In this document: positions 1 through 8,161 of the stretch, in pieces | How positions within the stretch are numbered: the stretch's first letter is position 1 | Layout: each line of letters begins with the position of its first letter | NCBI GenBank assembly: GCA_937921935.1 | Contig: CAKZWQ010000018.1 | Span: 22,885-86,884, forward strand | DNA: 64,000 nt | Source: an uncultured Gammaproteobacteria bacterium | GTDB lineage: Bacteria; Pseudomonadota; Gammaproteobacteria; Steroidobacterales; GCA-2729495 | Reading direction: 5' to 3' | Made by a program: the position numbers and the translations under genes | Notes under the pieces: model-generated | Told to the model about the DNA's origin: nothing | The model's input: the letters and a program-made list of their open reading frames with translations, nothing else | Database searches by the model: none

Positions 1-749
1 TAGTCCAGATCAGCGTCGGCACCCAGGTCGGCGGCGATCAAGTGTGCCTCGGCCAGGTCGATACTGTTCGGTACGCCATCGTCGCCGGGGAGTTTGGCAC
101 CTATGATGAAGGGCCGGCCGCATTCGGCCCGGATGGCGGCGATAAGTTCACGCAGAAAACGTGTGCGGTTGTGCAGTTCGCCGCCGTAATCGTCATCGCG
201 ATGATTGGACCAGGGTGAAAGAAACTGATGAAACAGGTGTCCGTGGCCGGCAGAGAGCTCTACCCCGGACCAGCCGGCCTTTTGCAGTCGGCTGCAGGCT
301 GCCGCCCACTCGCGGATCAGCTGTTGTATCTCGACTGTTGAAAGAGCGTGGGGCACAGTCCAGCTCAGATCATCGGGCAAGGCCGAGGCCCCTATGGCAC
401 TGTCATTGCGACCGACGGAGTGTCGGCCCCGGCCCGGGTCCTGAACCTGGCCCAGCAAGCGGCAATCCTGACTTTCCACGGCGTCGGCCAGGCGGGCGAG
501 GGAATCATGGCCCTGGTCGTCGTAGGCGCGCAGCCGCCCGGCATCCTTGTTGCTCGAAACCATGGCCAGGGGCTCGGTGACAATCATGCCCGCGCCCCCG
601 GCAGCCCGGCTACGGTAATAGTTGAGCAACAGGTCCGTGGCTTTGCCGTCGCGCGTAAAGCGCGTCAGGATGGAAGCGTGCGCGACCCGGTTGCGCACAC
701 TCAGGCCGCCGATTTCCAGCGGCGAGAAGAGGCGGGGATATTCGCTCAA
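1..749 (-). CDS. NADH:flavin oxidoreductase, Old Yellow Enzyme family (3' end cut by window edge)
   Basis: The minus frame is open from a TTG at 749 to the window edge, about 249 codons; the C-terminus lies outside. The N-terminus (SEYPRLFSPLEIGGLSVRNR) is the typical start of OYE/2,4-dienoyl-CoA-reductase-type flavoenzymes. Near residue 165 the frame reads GWSGVELSAGHGHLFHQFLS, then SPWSNHRDDDYGGELHNRTRF, the hallmark FMN-barrel stretch; the usual GVEIHAAHGYL is changed to GVELSAGHGHL. Family members reduce activated C=C bonds with NAD(P)H and FMN. It is last in a minus-strand run with the small gene at 854-1228 and the methyltransferase at 1242-2402. No ATG lies upstream before an in-frame stop, so TTG is the best start. 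The exact substrate is unknown. Confidence 0.85.
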   Translation of the reverse strand, partial: MSEYPRLFSPLEIGGLSVRNRVAHASILTRFTRDGKATDLLLNYYRSRAAGGAGMIVTEPLAMVSSNKDAGRLRAYDDQGHDSLARLADAVESQDCRLLGQVQDPGRGRHSVGRNDSAIGASALPDDLSWTVPHALSTVEIQQLIREWAAACSRLQKAGWSGVELSAGHGHLFHQFLSPWSNHRDDDYGGELHNRTRFLRELIAAIRAECGRPFIIGAKLPGDDGVPNSIDLAEAHLIAADLGADADLD

Positions 750-853
750 GGTGTTTTGCCTGTCAGGGTCCGCGAGTCCCGGGCCAACGCCGGGATCAGG
801 CCGGTATTATGCGTTGCCGGCACCCTCACCGCAGTATCCTTGTCCCGGACAGC

Positions 854-1228
854 TCAGGCCGCGCGGACGGGGCTCTCCTCGGGCAGGCAGGCAGCGTCCA
901 TGGCCCGCTTCGCATCTTCGTCCAGAGCCTGGCGCAGGTGCGCGCCGCGAACGTGTCGGGCCTCAAGGGAACGCAATACGGAAGCGATCATCTGTTGCCG
1001 GGAGTCATCCAGTTCTGCCGACTGACTGTCGCTGGGCTGCCAGGCTTCGATCCGGCTGGTCAGGTCCAGGCCCGCCTCTTCGGCAGCCCGTTCCAGGGCG
1101 TACAGACGTTCCTTCACGGTCCACAACTCGCTCATGAGTTCCAGCAGCATGCTGATGGTCTCATCGGTACCGGATTCGGCGAAAAAGCGCGGGCGTTTGC
1201 CGTCGCTCTGCAATGGGATTCTTGACAT
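854..1228 (-). CDS. small hypothetical protein, soluble and helical
   Basis: A 124-residue reading frame I do not recognise. The ATG at 1228 is preceded by AGGAG at good spacing. The protein is charged, has no signal peptide or membrane segment, and looks helical (ISMLLELMSELWTVKERLYALE near residues 26-47). It starts 13 nt after the methyltransferase stop and is therefore probably co-transcribed with it and with the downstream flavin oxidoreductase. The spacing, a proper ribosome binding site and coding-like composition support a real gene. No function can be assigned. Confidence 0.65.
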   Translation of the reverse strand: MSRIPLQSDGKRPRFFAESGTDETISMLLELMSELWTVKERLYALERAAEEAGLDLTSRIEAWQPSDSQSAELDDSRQQMIASVLRSLEARHVRGAHLRQALDEDAKRAMDAACLPEESPVRAA

Positions 1229-1241
1229 GACAGGCTCCTGA

Positions 1242-2402
1242 TTATTTCCAGCTACCGAAGGCGTACCAGCGCAGATCGTCGGTCAGCGTGCCGGTGCGGT
1301 CATCAAACTTTGCTTTAAGGTTTATCTCGCGGAGGAAATCACTTTCTTCCATATAGGTGTAGCGGGGGGCAACAAAGTCGAGAAAGCCTTCTTGTCTGAA
1401 ACCCGCTTCCCGGCAAAGCTCCCGACTGTCCTGGTCCCTGAAGGTCTTGTAGTAGGGCTCGTTGTTGTAATAGGAGTCCCAATCCAGATAAAACTGGTCA
1501 TAGGCATCGAGGTTGCCGTTGGGGGGCAGCTCCATGTTGATCATCACACCACCGGGCTTAAGCACGCGGTAGGCCTCAGCCAGGTAGGCCCGAATATCCT
1601 TTAAGGGCAATTCATGCAGAAACATTGACGAGAACACCACGTCGAATGATGCGTCGGGATAATCCAGGGCCGTTGCATTCATCTGCTTGAAGCGCACATC
1701 TGCATCAAAGCCCCGAGCGCGCGCAGCGGCGTAGCGTAAAACTGGTGCACTGACGTCGATGCCGTGCACTTCAGCCTCGGGGAAGGTCAGTTTCCAGGGG
1801 ACAGTGTTGTGGCCTACCGTACACCCGCAATCGAGAATATTTTCCGGCTTGAAATCGGGAAATTGCAGGCGCAGGTAGTTGGCCATGGTCCAGCCAATGT
1901 CATCGACATTGCGGCCCATCTGATTAAAGGCGAAGACATTAATGGAGTTGTCGTAAATGGCGCCGCCGGCCACATCCTCATCGGCGTACTCGCTGTGATA
2001 GCTGCCGGGCGACAGGTGCACGTCGATATTGGCAACATTCCGGGGCACATCCAGCGCTGCGTCCACGGCGGCGTCGGCGCCCTCACCCTGGCGGAGCTGG
2101 CGACCGCGCTCGTTTAATTCATCCAGCTCACGATCTATGGTCGGAATGACTGAACGGAAAACCATTTCCTGAGCGTTGCAGCGCACGGCGCTGTAGAAGC
2201 GGAAGTAGTCATCCGACTGCATCAGATCATGAACCTCAGTGCCCGTGGCTGGCGGCCGGCCGGCCTGGCGCGCAAACTTTGGCAGCAGATGGCCCTCATA
2301 GCGCTGTTTCATGCTGGTGGCCATGGATCCCAGGATATGGGAGCGCAGGGCGCCGACAAATTCCTGTCGAGATCGCTCGTCCCGGCGGGGCTTCACCGTC
2401 AT
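1242..2402 (-). CDS. class I SAM-dependent methyltransferase
   Basis: A protein of 386 residues from ATG 2402, with longer in-frame options at 2426 (ATG) and 2465 (GTG). The C-terminal half holds a class I Rossmann methyltransferase: motif I ILDCGCTVGHNTVPW near residue 185, the acidic loop VHGIDVS, FDVVFSSMFLHELP and YRVLKPGGVMINMELPP. Motif I is unusual (DCGCTVG rather than D-G-G/C-G-x-G) but the fold pattern is clear. The N-terminal about 170 residues are helical and unrecognised. It heads the minus-strand run with the 124-residue gene and the flavin oxidoreductase, and is divergent from the HapK-like gene, so this looks like a small-molecule tailoring locus. The substrate is unknown. Confidence 0.85.
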   Translation of the reverse strand: MTVKPRRDERSRQEFVGALRSHILGSMATSMKQRYEGHLLPKFARQAGRPPATGTEVHDLMQSDDYFRFYSAVRCNAQEMVFRSVIPTIDRELDELNERGRQLRQGEGADAAVDAALDVPRNVANIDVHLSPGSYHSEYADEDVAGGAIYDNSINVFAFNQMGRNVDDIGWTMANYLRLQFPDFKPENILDCGCTVGHNTVPWKLTFPEAEVHGIDVSAPVLRYAAARARGFDADVRFKQMNATALDYPDASFDVVFSSMFLHELPLKDIRAYLAEAYRVLKPGGVMINMELPPNGNLDAYDQFYLDWDSYYNNEPYYKTFRDQDSRELCREAGFRQEGFLDFVAPRYTYMEESDFLREINLKAKFDDRTGTLTDDLRWYAFGSWK

Positions 2403-2424
2403 ATCGTGCTCTAACTCTTTGATC

Positions 2425-2435
2425 ATAATGATAAT
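2425..2435. promoter_or_regulatory. possible Fur-like site in the methyltransferase leader
   Basis: The 11 bases ATAATGATAAT match the centre of the Fur consensus. In the 7-1-7 layout (TGATAATnATTATCA) the surrounding 15 bases from 2420 match at 11 of 14 positions. It lies just upstream of the ATG at 2402 in an AT-rich leader, so chance matches are more likely than usual. Confidence 0.25.
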
Positions 2436-2465
2436 ACTTTCGAAGCTTTCTGACCGAGAAGACAC

Positions 2466-2546
2466 AATCTATTATTTACTAATCATTGTCAATTACCAAA
2501 AATATTTGTATATTTATTCTTTCGATACTGAGCCTGGAGTCCAAGC
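2466..2546. promoter_or_regulatory. AT-rich divergent promoter region
   Basis: About 80 bp of unusually AT-rich sequence separates the divergent methyltransferase and HapK-like genes and must hold both promoters. It contains CATTGTCAATTACCAAAAATAT, close to the T-N11-A pattern bound by LysR regulators. A LysR gene ends the rightward operon, so autoregulation is plausible. No clear -35/-10 pair could be fixed. Confidence 0.4.
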
Positions 2547-2864
2547 ATGACTACATTGATTGTTCTTTTTCGCCTGCAGCCGGGGGTGAATCCCCAGGCT
2601 TACGAGGCCTGGGCGAAGCAGACAGACCTGCCGATCGTTCGAGATTTGGGCTCTGTCAGCGATTTTCAGCTGCGGCGGGTGACGGGCCTGTTCGGGACGG
2701 ACGAGAAGCCGCCTTATGATTATGTCGAGATGATCGATGTCACGGACATGCAGGGTTTCGTTGCTGATGTCAGCACTGATGTGATGGCCGGCGTTGCGGC
2801 CCAGTTCCGCAAGTTTGCCGACAATCCGACCTTCATGCTGACTACCGATGTGGAGCAGGGATAA
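2547..2864 (+). CDS. REDY-like protein, HapK family
   Basis: A 105-residue protein that looks complete. The N-terminal pattern TLIVLFRLQPGVNPQAYEAWA, followed by TDLPIVRDLGSVSDFQLRRVTGL and YDYVEMIDVTDM, is that of the RedY/HapK family first noted in prodigiosin gene clusters, a dimeric alpha/beta-barrel-like fold of unclear activity. The start ATG has GGAG eight bases upstream. It overlaps nothing and is followed after four bases by an SDR gene, so the two are almost certainly co-translated. None of the other prodigiosin genes are present, so this is a stand-alone member. The family call is fairly firm; the role is unknown. Confidence 0.75.
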   Translation: MTTLIVLFRLQPGVNPQAYEAWAKQTDLPIVRDLGSVSDFQLRRVTGLFGTDEKPPYDYVEMIDVTDMQGFVADVSTDVMAGVAAQFRKFADNPTFMLTTDVEQG

Positions 2865-2868
2865 GGCG

Positions 2869-3699
2869 ATGGAAGGACTGAAAAATAAAGTCGTGGTCTG
2901 TACGGGCGCCGGAAGACGTGATGGCCTGGGTGCGGAAATCGTGCGTCGGCTCGCGGCGGAGGGCTGTCGCATTGTCATCACTGATCTGGGCCAGCCCGAT
3001 GCTTTGCTGGACAGTGGTGATATTGGCGTGACGGACGAAATGGAAGCGGTGGCGACCCAGATCCGCACACTGGGCGCCGAGTGCATCAGCGTTGCCTGTG
3101 ATGTGCGCCGCCAGGCTGATGTGGAAAAACTCTTTGCGGCCGCCAGCGAGGCTTTTGGTCAGGTGGATATCCTGGTGAACAACGCCGGTGTCGGTTACCT
3201 GATGCGCGGCTTCCAGGAGGTCAGTGTGCAAGAGTGGCAGCTGGTGCTGGATGTCAATCTGACTGGCGCCTTCCTGTGCACCCAACATGCCGCCGCGAAG
3301 ATGATTGAGTCCGGCAACGGTGGGCGAATCATTAACATTGCCAGCCAGGCTGCCAAATCGGGCTTTCCTCACCTGGCTGCTTACGTTGCCTCCAAGCACG
3401 GCCTGGTGGGGCTGACCCGGTCCAATGCCATTGAGCTGGCTGAACATGGCATTACCGTGAATGCCGTCTGCCCCAATCATGTGACCACGGGCCTGGGTGC
3501 GAAGCAGAATGCTTATTACTCGAAGCTGCGTGGGCAGACCATGGAAGAGTTCATGGCTGCCATGCGGGACCGAATACCCCTGGGTAGACCGGGTCTGCCT
3601 GCCGACACGGCAGCAGCCGTAGCATTTCTGGCCAGCGACGATGCCCGCTACATCACAGGCGAGGCCATGAATGTCAGTGGCGGCGAAGAGATGCACTAG
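2869..3699 (+). CDS. short-chain dehydrogenase/reductase (SDR)
   Basis: A 276-residue SDR. The Rossmann motif TGAGRRDGLG is at residues 12-21. The structural NNAG (VNNAGVGYL), the serine in IINIASQAA and the catalytic YVASK (Y-x-x-x-K) follow in the usual order. The C-terminal VSGGEEMH resembles the VDGG end of classical SDRs. These enzymes oxidise or reduce hydroxyl/keto groups with NAD(P). ATG 2869 is chosen over the in-frame ATG at 2848 because the latter starts inside the HapK-like gene. It is flanked by the HapK-like gene and a LysR regulator. The substrate is unknown. Confidence 0.9.
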   Translation: MEGLKNKVVVCTGAGRRDGLGAEIVRRLAAEGCRIVITDLGQPDALLDSGDIGVTDEMEAVATQIRTLGAECISVACDVRRQADVEKLFAAASEAFGQVDILVNNAGVGYLMRGFQEVSVQEWQLVLDVNLTGAFLCTQHAAAKMIESGNGGRIINIASQAAKSGFPHLAAYVASKHGLVGLTRSNAIELAEHGITVNAVCPNHVTTGLGAKQNAYYSKLRGQTMEEFMAAMRDRIPLGRPGLPADTAAAVAFLASDDARYITGEAMNVSGGEEMH

Positions 3700-3709
3700 C
3701 CCAAGTACC

Positions 3710-4642
3710 GTGGAATTAAGGCAACTCAAACGCTTTCTCGCCGTCTACGACGAGGGCAGCCTGGTGCTGGCGGCCAAATCCCTCGGGCTGACCCAGCAGG
3801 CCCTGAGTGCCAGTCTGGCCAACCTGGAGGAAGAGCTGGGTCTGCGCCTGTTTGACCGCTCGCCCGGCGGCGTGACCCGGGCGACGGACTATGGTGAGAC
3901 GCTGGTGCGGCATGCGCGTTCCCAGGTCGCGGCCGATCAGCGGGCCCTGGAGGAACTGCGCAGTGTGCGCGAAGGTCACACCGGGACCGTCACGGTGGGT
4001 ATCGGTGAAGCCTTCGCGGGCGAAATCATCGTGGCAGCGGTAACGGCCATGCAGGCCCGGCGGCCCGCTGCGCGCATTAATCTTATCGAGGGTTACTCCG
4101 AGCAACTGCGCCATCGCCTCTACAACGGCGAGTTCGATTTTATTGCCGCCGGTGTCAGTGCGTTTGAGCTCGACACGGACTATGTGCGCGAGCAGATTTA
4201 CAGCAGCGACGATGTCATTGTCTGTCGTCAGGACCATCCACTGGTGTCACGTCGTCGTCTGAAGTTGGCGGACCTTCAGGGTTACCCGTGGCTGGTGCCT
4301 TATTCCCGGGCCGGAGACCTGCATGCCATTGTCGAAGCCTTTGTCGCTGAAAATCTGGAGCCGCCTACACAGCTTATCGGCAGCGACGCCTATCGTATCG
4401 GCATGCGTTTGCTGCGCCGTTCGGACTTGCTGATGATGGTTGCGCCGGCTCTGGTTGCCCCGGAACTGGCGCTTGACGGACCACCCCTGGCGCGCCTGAA
4501 AATCGACCGACCCACTATCCGTCGCCATGCCAGCCTGATTTATCCCCGGCATCGTCCGCTGACGCCGCCGGCGCAACAGCTGCTCGACGAGGTTCGCGCC
4601 CAGGCCGCTCTCGCGAACGCGCCGCCTGGCCGTGGCAAATGA
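3710..4642 (+). CDS. LysR-family transcriptional regulator
   Basis: A protein of 310 residues from GTG 3710, where the LysR-typical N-terminus VELRQLKRFLAVYDEGSL begins. An in-frame ATG at 3671 inside the SDR gene would add 13 residues and has a better ribosome binding site. The winged helix-turn-helix is at residues 1-60 (AAKSLGLTQQALSASLANLEEELGLRLFDR), followed by a two-lobed substrate-binding region. It closes the HapK-SDR operon and probably senses a metabolite of that pathway. The binding site could be the divergent promoter at 2466-2546. Confidence 0.9.
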   Translation: MELRQLKRFLAVYDEGSLVLAAKSLGLTQQALSASLANLEEELGLRLFDRSPGGVTRATDYGETLVRHARSQVAADQRALEELRSVREGHTGTVTVGIGEAFAGEIIVAAVTAMQARRPAARINLIEGYSEQLRHRLYNGEFDFIAAGVSAFELDTDYVREQIYSSDDVIVCRQDHPLVSRRRLKLADLQGYPWLVPYSRAGDLHAIVEAFVAENLEPPTQLIGSDAYRIGMRLLRRSDLLMMVAPALVAPELALDGPPLARLKIDRPTIRRHASLIYPRHRPLTPPAQQLLDEVRAQAALANAPPGRGK

Positions 4643-4935
4643 AGAAGTGGATGCCGCCGCCGGCTTCTTTAATATGGGTGCCGTCACCAGCAATGCAGTG
4701 ACCTATAACGATGGCAGCGAGCTGGTCTTCGAGGGGTCGAGAGTATCGATTTGTAGCCTGGTGCCTGGCTCCGTTCACTGCCTCAGAAAAAAATCAGAAC
4801 ACCGCTTTACGCGGGCCGTTCAACTTATGTCAATAATTATTAACGGTGTCTTGATGGCCATCGGGCCAGGACAGACAAACGGCCCCCTGTCGTTTAAGGT
4901 GAACGTGTAGCCTGGGAGTACGACAGGGGGCGACT
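4643..4935. other. intergenic region upstream of the ligase-MBOAT cassette
   Basis: About 290 bases without a convincing gene. Two short overlapping frames (4632-4910 plus, 4515-4778 minus) have no family resemblance. The notable content is the inverted repeat at 4882-4931. The AT-richer stretch at 4770-4870 may hold the cassette promoter, but no clear -35/-10 pair was found. Confidence 0.6.
4882..4931 (+). promoter_or_regulatory. 12-bp perfect inverted repeat enclosing the ribosome binding site of the next gene
   Basis: The left arm GCCCCCTGTCGT (4882-4893) and right arm ACGACAGGGGGC (4920-4931) are exact reverse complements separated by 26 bases. The right arm contains the AGGGGG Shine-Dalgarno of the ligase gene, five bases before its ATG at 4936. 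In RNA the arms would form a GC-rich hairpin that hides the ribosome binding site. A DNA operator is the alternative. There is no T-run, so it is not a terminator. Confidence 0.6.
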
Positions 4936-6465
4936 ATGCTGATCGATGCACAACTCGGTCACCTGAGCGAGCTGGTCACCGGCCGATGCTGGGATCCGGA
5001 CCAGATGCAGCAGCAGGTAGCGCGCCGGATAGCCAGCTATCAAGAAGCCGGCCTTCAGCCAGGCGACCGTGTCCTGATCCTTTTCGGCAATCGGCTGGAA
5101 TTTTTTGCCGAACTGCTGGCGATCTGGAGCCTTGGCGCCTGCGCGATTCCCGTTGACTCGCGCCTCACGGCTTTCGAGATCGGCAAACTGGCAGACGCTG
5201 CACGTCCCAGGCTGGCCATTGTTGATGGCAGCGTGGATGTGGATGCCACCGGCCAACTTGCCGGTGCCGAGGTGTTCAATACGCACGAGCACCCGGAAGC
5301 TGCTGCAGCTGTTAATCCCGGCGCCCGCTGGCAGCTGGACGATGACGCGCTGATTCTTTTTACCTCGGGATCTACGGGGGAGCCCAAGGGCGTGGTGCAT
5401 ACCCACCGATCCCTGCAGGCTCGTTGGACGACATTGCGGCAATCTCTCGGGCTTGGTGCTTTTCGCCGAAGCTTGTGCGTCCTGCCCACCCATTTTGGGC
5501 ATGGGCTGATCTGCAATTGCCTGTTTCCCTGGCTGTCCGGCTGCGACTTATTTATCGGGCAACCCTTCAGGCCTGATTTGCTGCTAAAGCTCGGGTCGAT
5601 TATCGACAAGCATAAAATCACCTTCCTGTCGTCAGTGCCGTCCATGTGGGCGCTCGCGCTGCGTGCCGCCGCCGGGCCGGCTGCCGGCAGCTTGCAACGC
5701 ATTCACGTGGGTTCCGCCCCCTTGTCTGAAAATGTTTGGCGGCAGATACAGGACTGGGCCGGGATTCGGAACGTCTGTAACGCCTATGGCATCACTGAAA
5801 CCGGGAGTTGGGTGGCAGGCGCCAGCAGTGAGGATGGGGAACCCCAGGGTGGATTGATTGGTGAAGCCTGGGGCGCCCAGATGAAGGTATTGCGGGCCCG
5901 ATCGGTGGCGCAATTGCAGACTGATTCAGGAACATGCGGTCCTGGTGAGGAGGGCATGATCTGGTTGAATACCCCGGCACTGATGAAGGGCTATTTCCAG
6001 CGTCAGGACCTGACGGATGCTGTCGTTTTTCAGGGCTGGTTTATGACCGGCGACATCGGGGTCATGGATGAGCAGGGCAGGGTCCTTATCCGGGGTCGCG
6101 AGCGTGACGAGATCAACAAAGGCGGGATGAAAATCTTTCCGGCCGATATCGATGCTGTTGTTGAGCAGCACGATGCGGTCACCGATGCATGCACCTTTGC
6201 TACGGACGATCCGAATTACGGTGAGAATGTAGCGCTGGCAGTGGTGATGAATGACCCGTCGAGTCAGGCTATCAATAGTCTGCATCGATGGATTAGCCAG
6301 CATCTGGCGGAGCATAAACGGCCTGTGCTCTGGTACCTGATGGAAGAAATCCCTCGCACCAGCCGGGGCAAAATTAATCGCGATACGGTGCGTGAGGGCT
6401 GCACGGGTATCGAGCCTGTGGATCTGCGGAAGGTCCTGGCGCAGGCGGCCGAGCCCCCGGCCTAA
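4936..6465 (+). CDS. AMP-forming acyl/aminoacyl ligase (DltA-like position)
   Basis: A 509-residue ANL-superfamily adenylating enzyme. Visible core motifs: FTSGSTGEPKG (about residues 141-152), the A5-type NAYGITETGSW (about 280), TGDIG (about 370), RGRERDEINKGG (about 385-397) and the catalytic lysine motif RTSRGKINR (about 473-482). Family members activate a carboxylic acid with ATP and pass it to CoA or to a carrier-protein thiol. The next gene, three bases downstream, is a carrier protein and the third an MBOAT acyltransferase, so the acyl or aminoacyl group is most likely loaded onto the carrier, as DltA loads D-Ala on DltC. The activated acid cannot be read by eye. ATG 4936 has a strong but possibly occluded AGGGGG. 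Confidence 0.85.
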   Translation: MLIDAQLGHLSELVTGRCWDPDQMQQQVARRIASYQEAGLQPGDRVLILFGNRLEFFAELLAIWSLGACAIPVDSRLTAFEIGKLADAARPRLAIVDGSVDVDATGQLAGAEVFNTHEHPEAAAAVNPGARWQLDDDALILFTSGSTGEPKGVVHTHRSLQARWTTLRQSLGLGAFRRSLCVLPTHFGHGLICNCLFPWLSGCDLFIGQPFRPDLLLKLGSIIDKHKITFLSSVPSMWALALRAAAGPAAGSLQRIHVGSAPLSENVWRQIQDWAGIRNVCNAYGITETGSWVAGASSEDGEPQGGLIGEAWGAQMKVLRARSVAQLQTDSGTCGPGEEGMIWLNTPALMKGYFQRQDLTDAVVFQGWFMTGDIGVMDEQGRVLIRGRERDEINKGGMKIFPADIDAVVEQHDAVTDACTFATDDPNYGENVALAVVMNDPSSQAINSLHRWISQHLAEHKRPVLWYLMEEIPRTSRGKINRDTVREGCTGIEPVDLRKVLAQAAEPPA

Positions 6466-6467
6466 GC

Positions 6468-6722
6468 ATGGCGTCGAGGCAAGCGGATCGTGATGCGCTG
6501 ATTGAATTTCTTGGCAGCATCGCCAGACCGGGGCAGAGCCTGGAAGACGTCGGTGACCAGGACAACCTGGTAGATAGCGGGATCATTGATTCCCTCTCGG
6601 TCATCCAGATTATTCTGTATCTGGAGACCACGCACGGCGTGAATTTTCGTGCCCTGGGTGTCGATCCGGCTGAGGTCGTGTCAATCCAGGGCATGCTGCA
6701 GGCAGCAGGCCACGGCCAATGA
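6468..6722 (+). CDS. acyl/peptidyl carrier protein
   Basis: An 84-residue four-helix carrier protein. DNLVDSGIIDSLSVIQIIL contains the DSL signature, with Ser42 as the expected 4'-phosphopantetheine attachment site. Length matches DltC and stand-alone ACPs. It begins three bases after the ligase stop, and its stop overlaps the start of the MBOAT gene (ATGA), showing translational coupling. The role is to present the activated group as a thioester to the membrane acyltransferase. Confidence 0.85.
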   Translation: MASRQADRDALIEFLGSIARPGQSLEDVGDQDNLVDSGIIDSLSVIQIILYLETTHGVNFRALGVDPAEVVSIQGMLQAAGHGQ

Positions 6723-8155
6723 TCCGGAGTCTGAGCCAGTTCCACGAACAACCCCGCTTGCTGGTGCTGGCGGAATCCGCGCCGGGGCAGACAGTCATCT
6801 GGCTCATGGCCCTCATACTGCTCAGGCTGCATGAAGTGACCCTGCTCATGCCCCTGGCCATTGCTGCGGTCATGTTGCAGCCCGCTCGTCGCCGGCTGAT
6901 TCTGTCTATCGCCGCCGTTGCTGTGGTGGCAGAACATTACCTGTCGCGGCAGCGCCTGAGTATTGCCGACTTGGTTAGTGCGCCAACCGGCGTCGATGTT
7001 TCCGCCTGGCTGCGTTTCGGTGTACTCCTGACCGGCAGCATCCTGCTGATGTACGGCATTTTCTTGATCGCGCGTCGCGCTCACGCCTGGCCGTTGTTGC
7101 TACGATCACAGCCGGTGCTGGCTTTGCATGTTGTCTTGCTGCTGGGCCTGGCCGTGGGAGGGCTGTGGCCACTATTTGCTATTTTCGGCGAGTTGGTTCC
7201 GTGGCTCATCTGGCGCCTGAGCTACATGGTCAAGTTCTTTGCTCAGAATAATGGCAGGGGCCAGAAGTTCTCCGATCATCTGTTCTATCTGTGGCCCGTG
7301 TTCGGCGGTTCCAGAACACCGTACGGCAAGGGCCTGGATTACCTGGGTCGTTACGAAGCCAAAGATCGGGCCAGCATCGCCCGGGCGCAGCTTGCTGGCC
7401 TGAAACTCCTGATGCTCGCCCTTGCCTGGTCCTGGCTACTGCAGCTTTTCGATGCACTGGTTTACGGCAGCGCCGAGACGACCCTGGTCCAGGGCCTGGA
7501 GCGGTGGAGCCTGGGGTGGTCGCGCCTGGGGGGAATGATCGGCGCTGAGACCGGACCAGGGCTGTTAGAAGCGTGGCTGGGTATTTATCTGGAGCTATTC
7601 CGATCAGTCCTGTATCTGGCTGCTGGCGGACATGTTGTCGTTGGCTGTTTGCGCCTGGTCGGCTTCAATGTCTTCAGAAATACCTATAAGCCGCTGTTGG
7701 CCGATTCTGTTCTGGAGTTCTGGAACCGTTACTACTATTACTTTAAGGAATTGCTGGTCGAGTTTTTCTTCTACCCGACCTACCTGCGCACTTCCTGGGC
7801 AGCGCCGAGACTGCGTCTGTTTCTGGCAGTTTTCGCCGCGGCCGGCTTTGGCAATATGTACTACCACGTTCTGGGTGGTCCGCAGCTGATTATGTCGGGA
7901 GATCTTGTTGGCTTGTGGCATGCCTGGAACTCCCGGCTCATCTATTGTCTGCTGCTAGCCACGGGAATCTGGGTCTCCATGCTTCGGCAACAGAGCCGGC
8001 GCACGTCAGGCGCGAGCATCGGCAGGCTGATTCGGTGCCGGCGCATCGGTGCAGTCTGGACTTTTTACGCCCTGATTCATGTCTGGAATGTGCAGGCGGC
8101 CGGCGCTGACCCGGCGGCAAGGTTTAACTTCTATTTACGATTAGCAGGGTTTTAG
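6719..8155 (+). CDS. membrane-bound O-acyltransferase (MBOAT) family protein, DltB-like position
   Basis: A 478-residue polytopic membrane protein. The MBOAT core is recognisable: FNVFRNTYKPLLADSVLEFWNRYYYYFKE matches the R/F-x-x-x-F-W-x-R-[WY] region of DltB/AlgI proteins, and GFGNMYYHVLGG carries the expected catalytic His at residue 383. DltB and AlgI move an acyl group across or onto extracytoplasmic targets. The exact WH dipeptide of many MBOATs is YH here, and the region is more tyrosine-rich than usual, so this is a divergent branch. It is coupled to the carrier protein by an ATGA overlap and followed six bases later by an LtaS-type enzyme. Confidence 0.75.
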   Translation: MIRSLSQFHEQPRLLVLAESAPGQTVIWLMALILLRLHEVTLLMPLAIAAVMLQPARRRLILSIAAVAVVAEHYLSRQRLSIADLVSAPTGVDVSAWLRFGVLLTGSILLMYGIFLIARRAHAWPLLLRSQPVLALHVVLLLGLAVGGLWPLFAIFGELVPWLIWRLSYMVKFFAQNNGRGQKFSDHLFYLWPVFGGSRTPYGKGLDYLGRYEAKDRASIARAQLAGLKLLMLALAWSWLLQLFDALVYGSAETTLVQGLERWSLGWSRLGGMIGAETGPGLLEAWLGIYLELFRSVLYLAAGGHVVVGCLRLVGFNVFRNTYKPLLADSVLEFWNRYYYYFKELLVEFFFYPTYLRTSWAAPRLRLFLAVFAAAGFGNMYYHVLGGPQLIMSGDLVGLWHAWNSRLIYCLLLATGIWVSMLRQQSRRTSGASIGRLIRCRRIGAVWTFYALIHVWNVQAAGADPAARFNFYLRLAGF

Positions 8156-8161
8156 ATCGAG

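Noticed and set aside
348..1025. 225-residue plus frame and overlapping frames at the left end
   Set aside because: The minus strand is continuously open here with clear Old Yellow Enzyme motifs; the plus frames are shadows.
2842..3729. 295-residue minus frame opposite the SDR gene
   Set aside because: Low-complexity shadow of the SDR, which has full family motifs.
4632..4910. 92-residue plus frame after the LysR gene and an 87-residue minus frame over the same DNA
   Set aside because: Neither has a ribosome binding site, family resemblance or coding-like composition; the plus frame starts inside the LysR gene.
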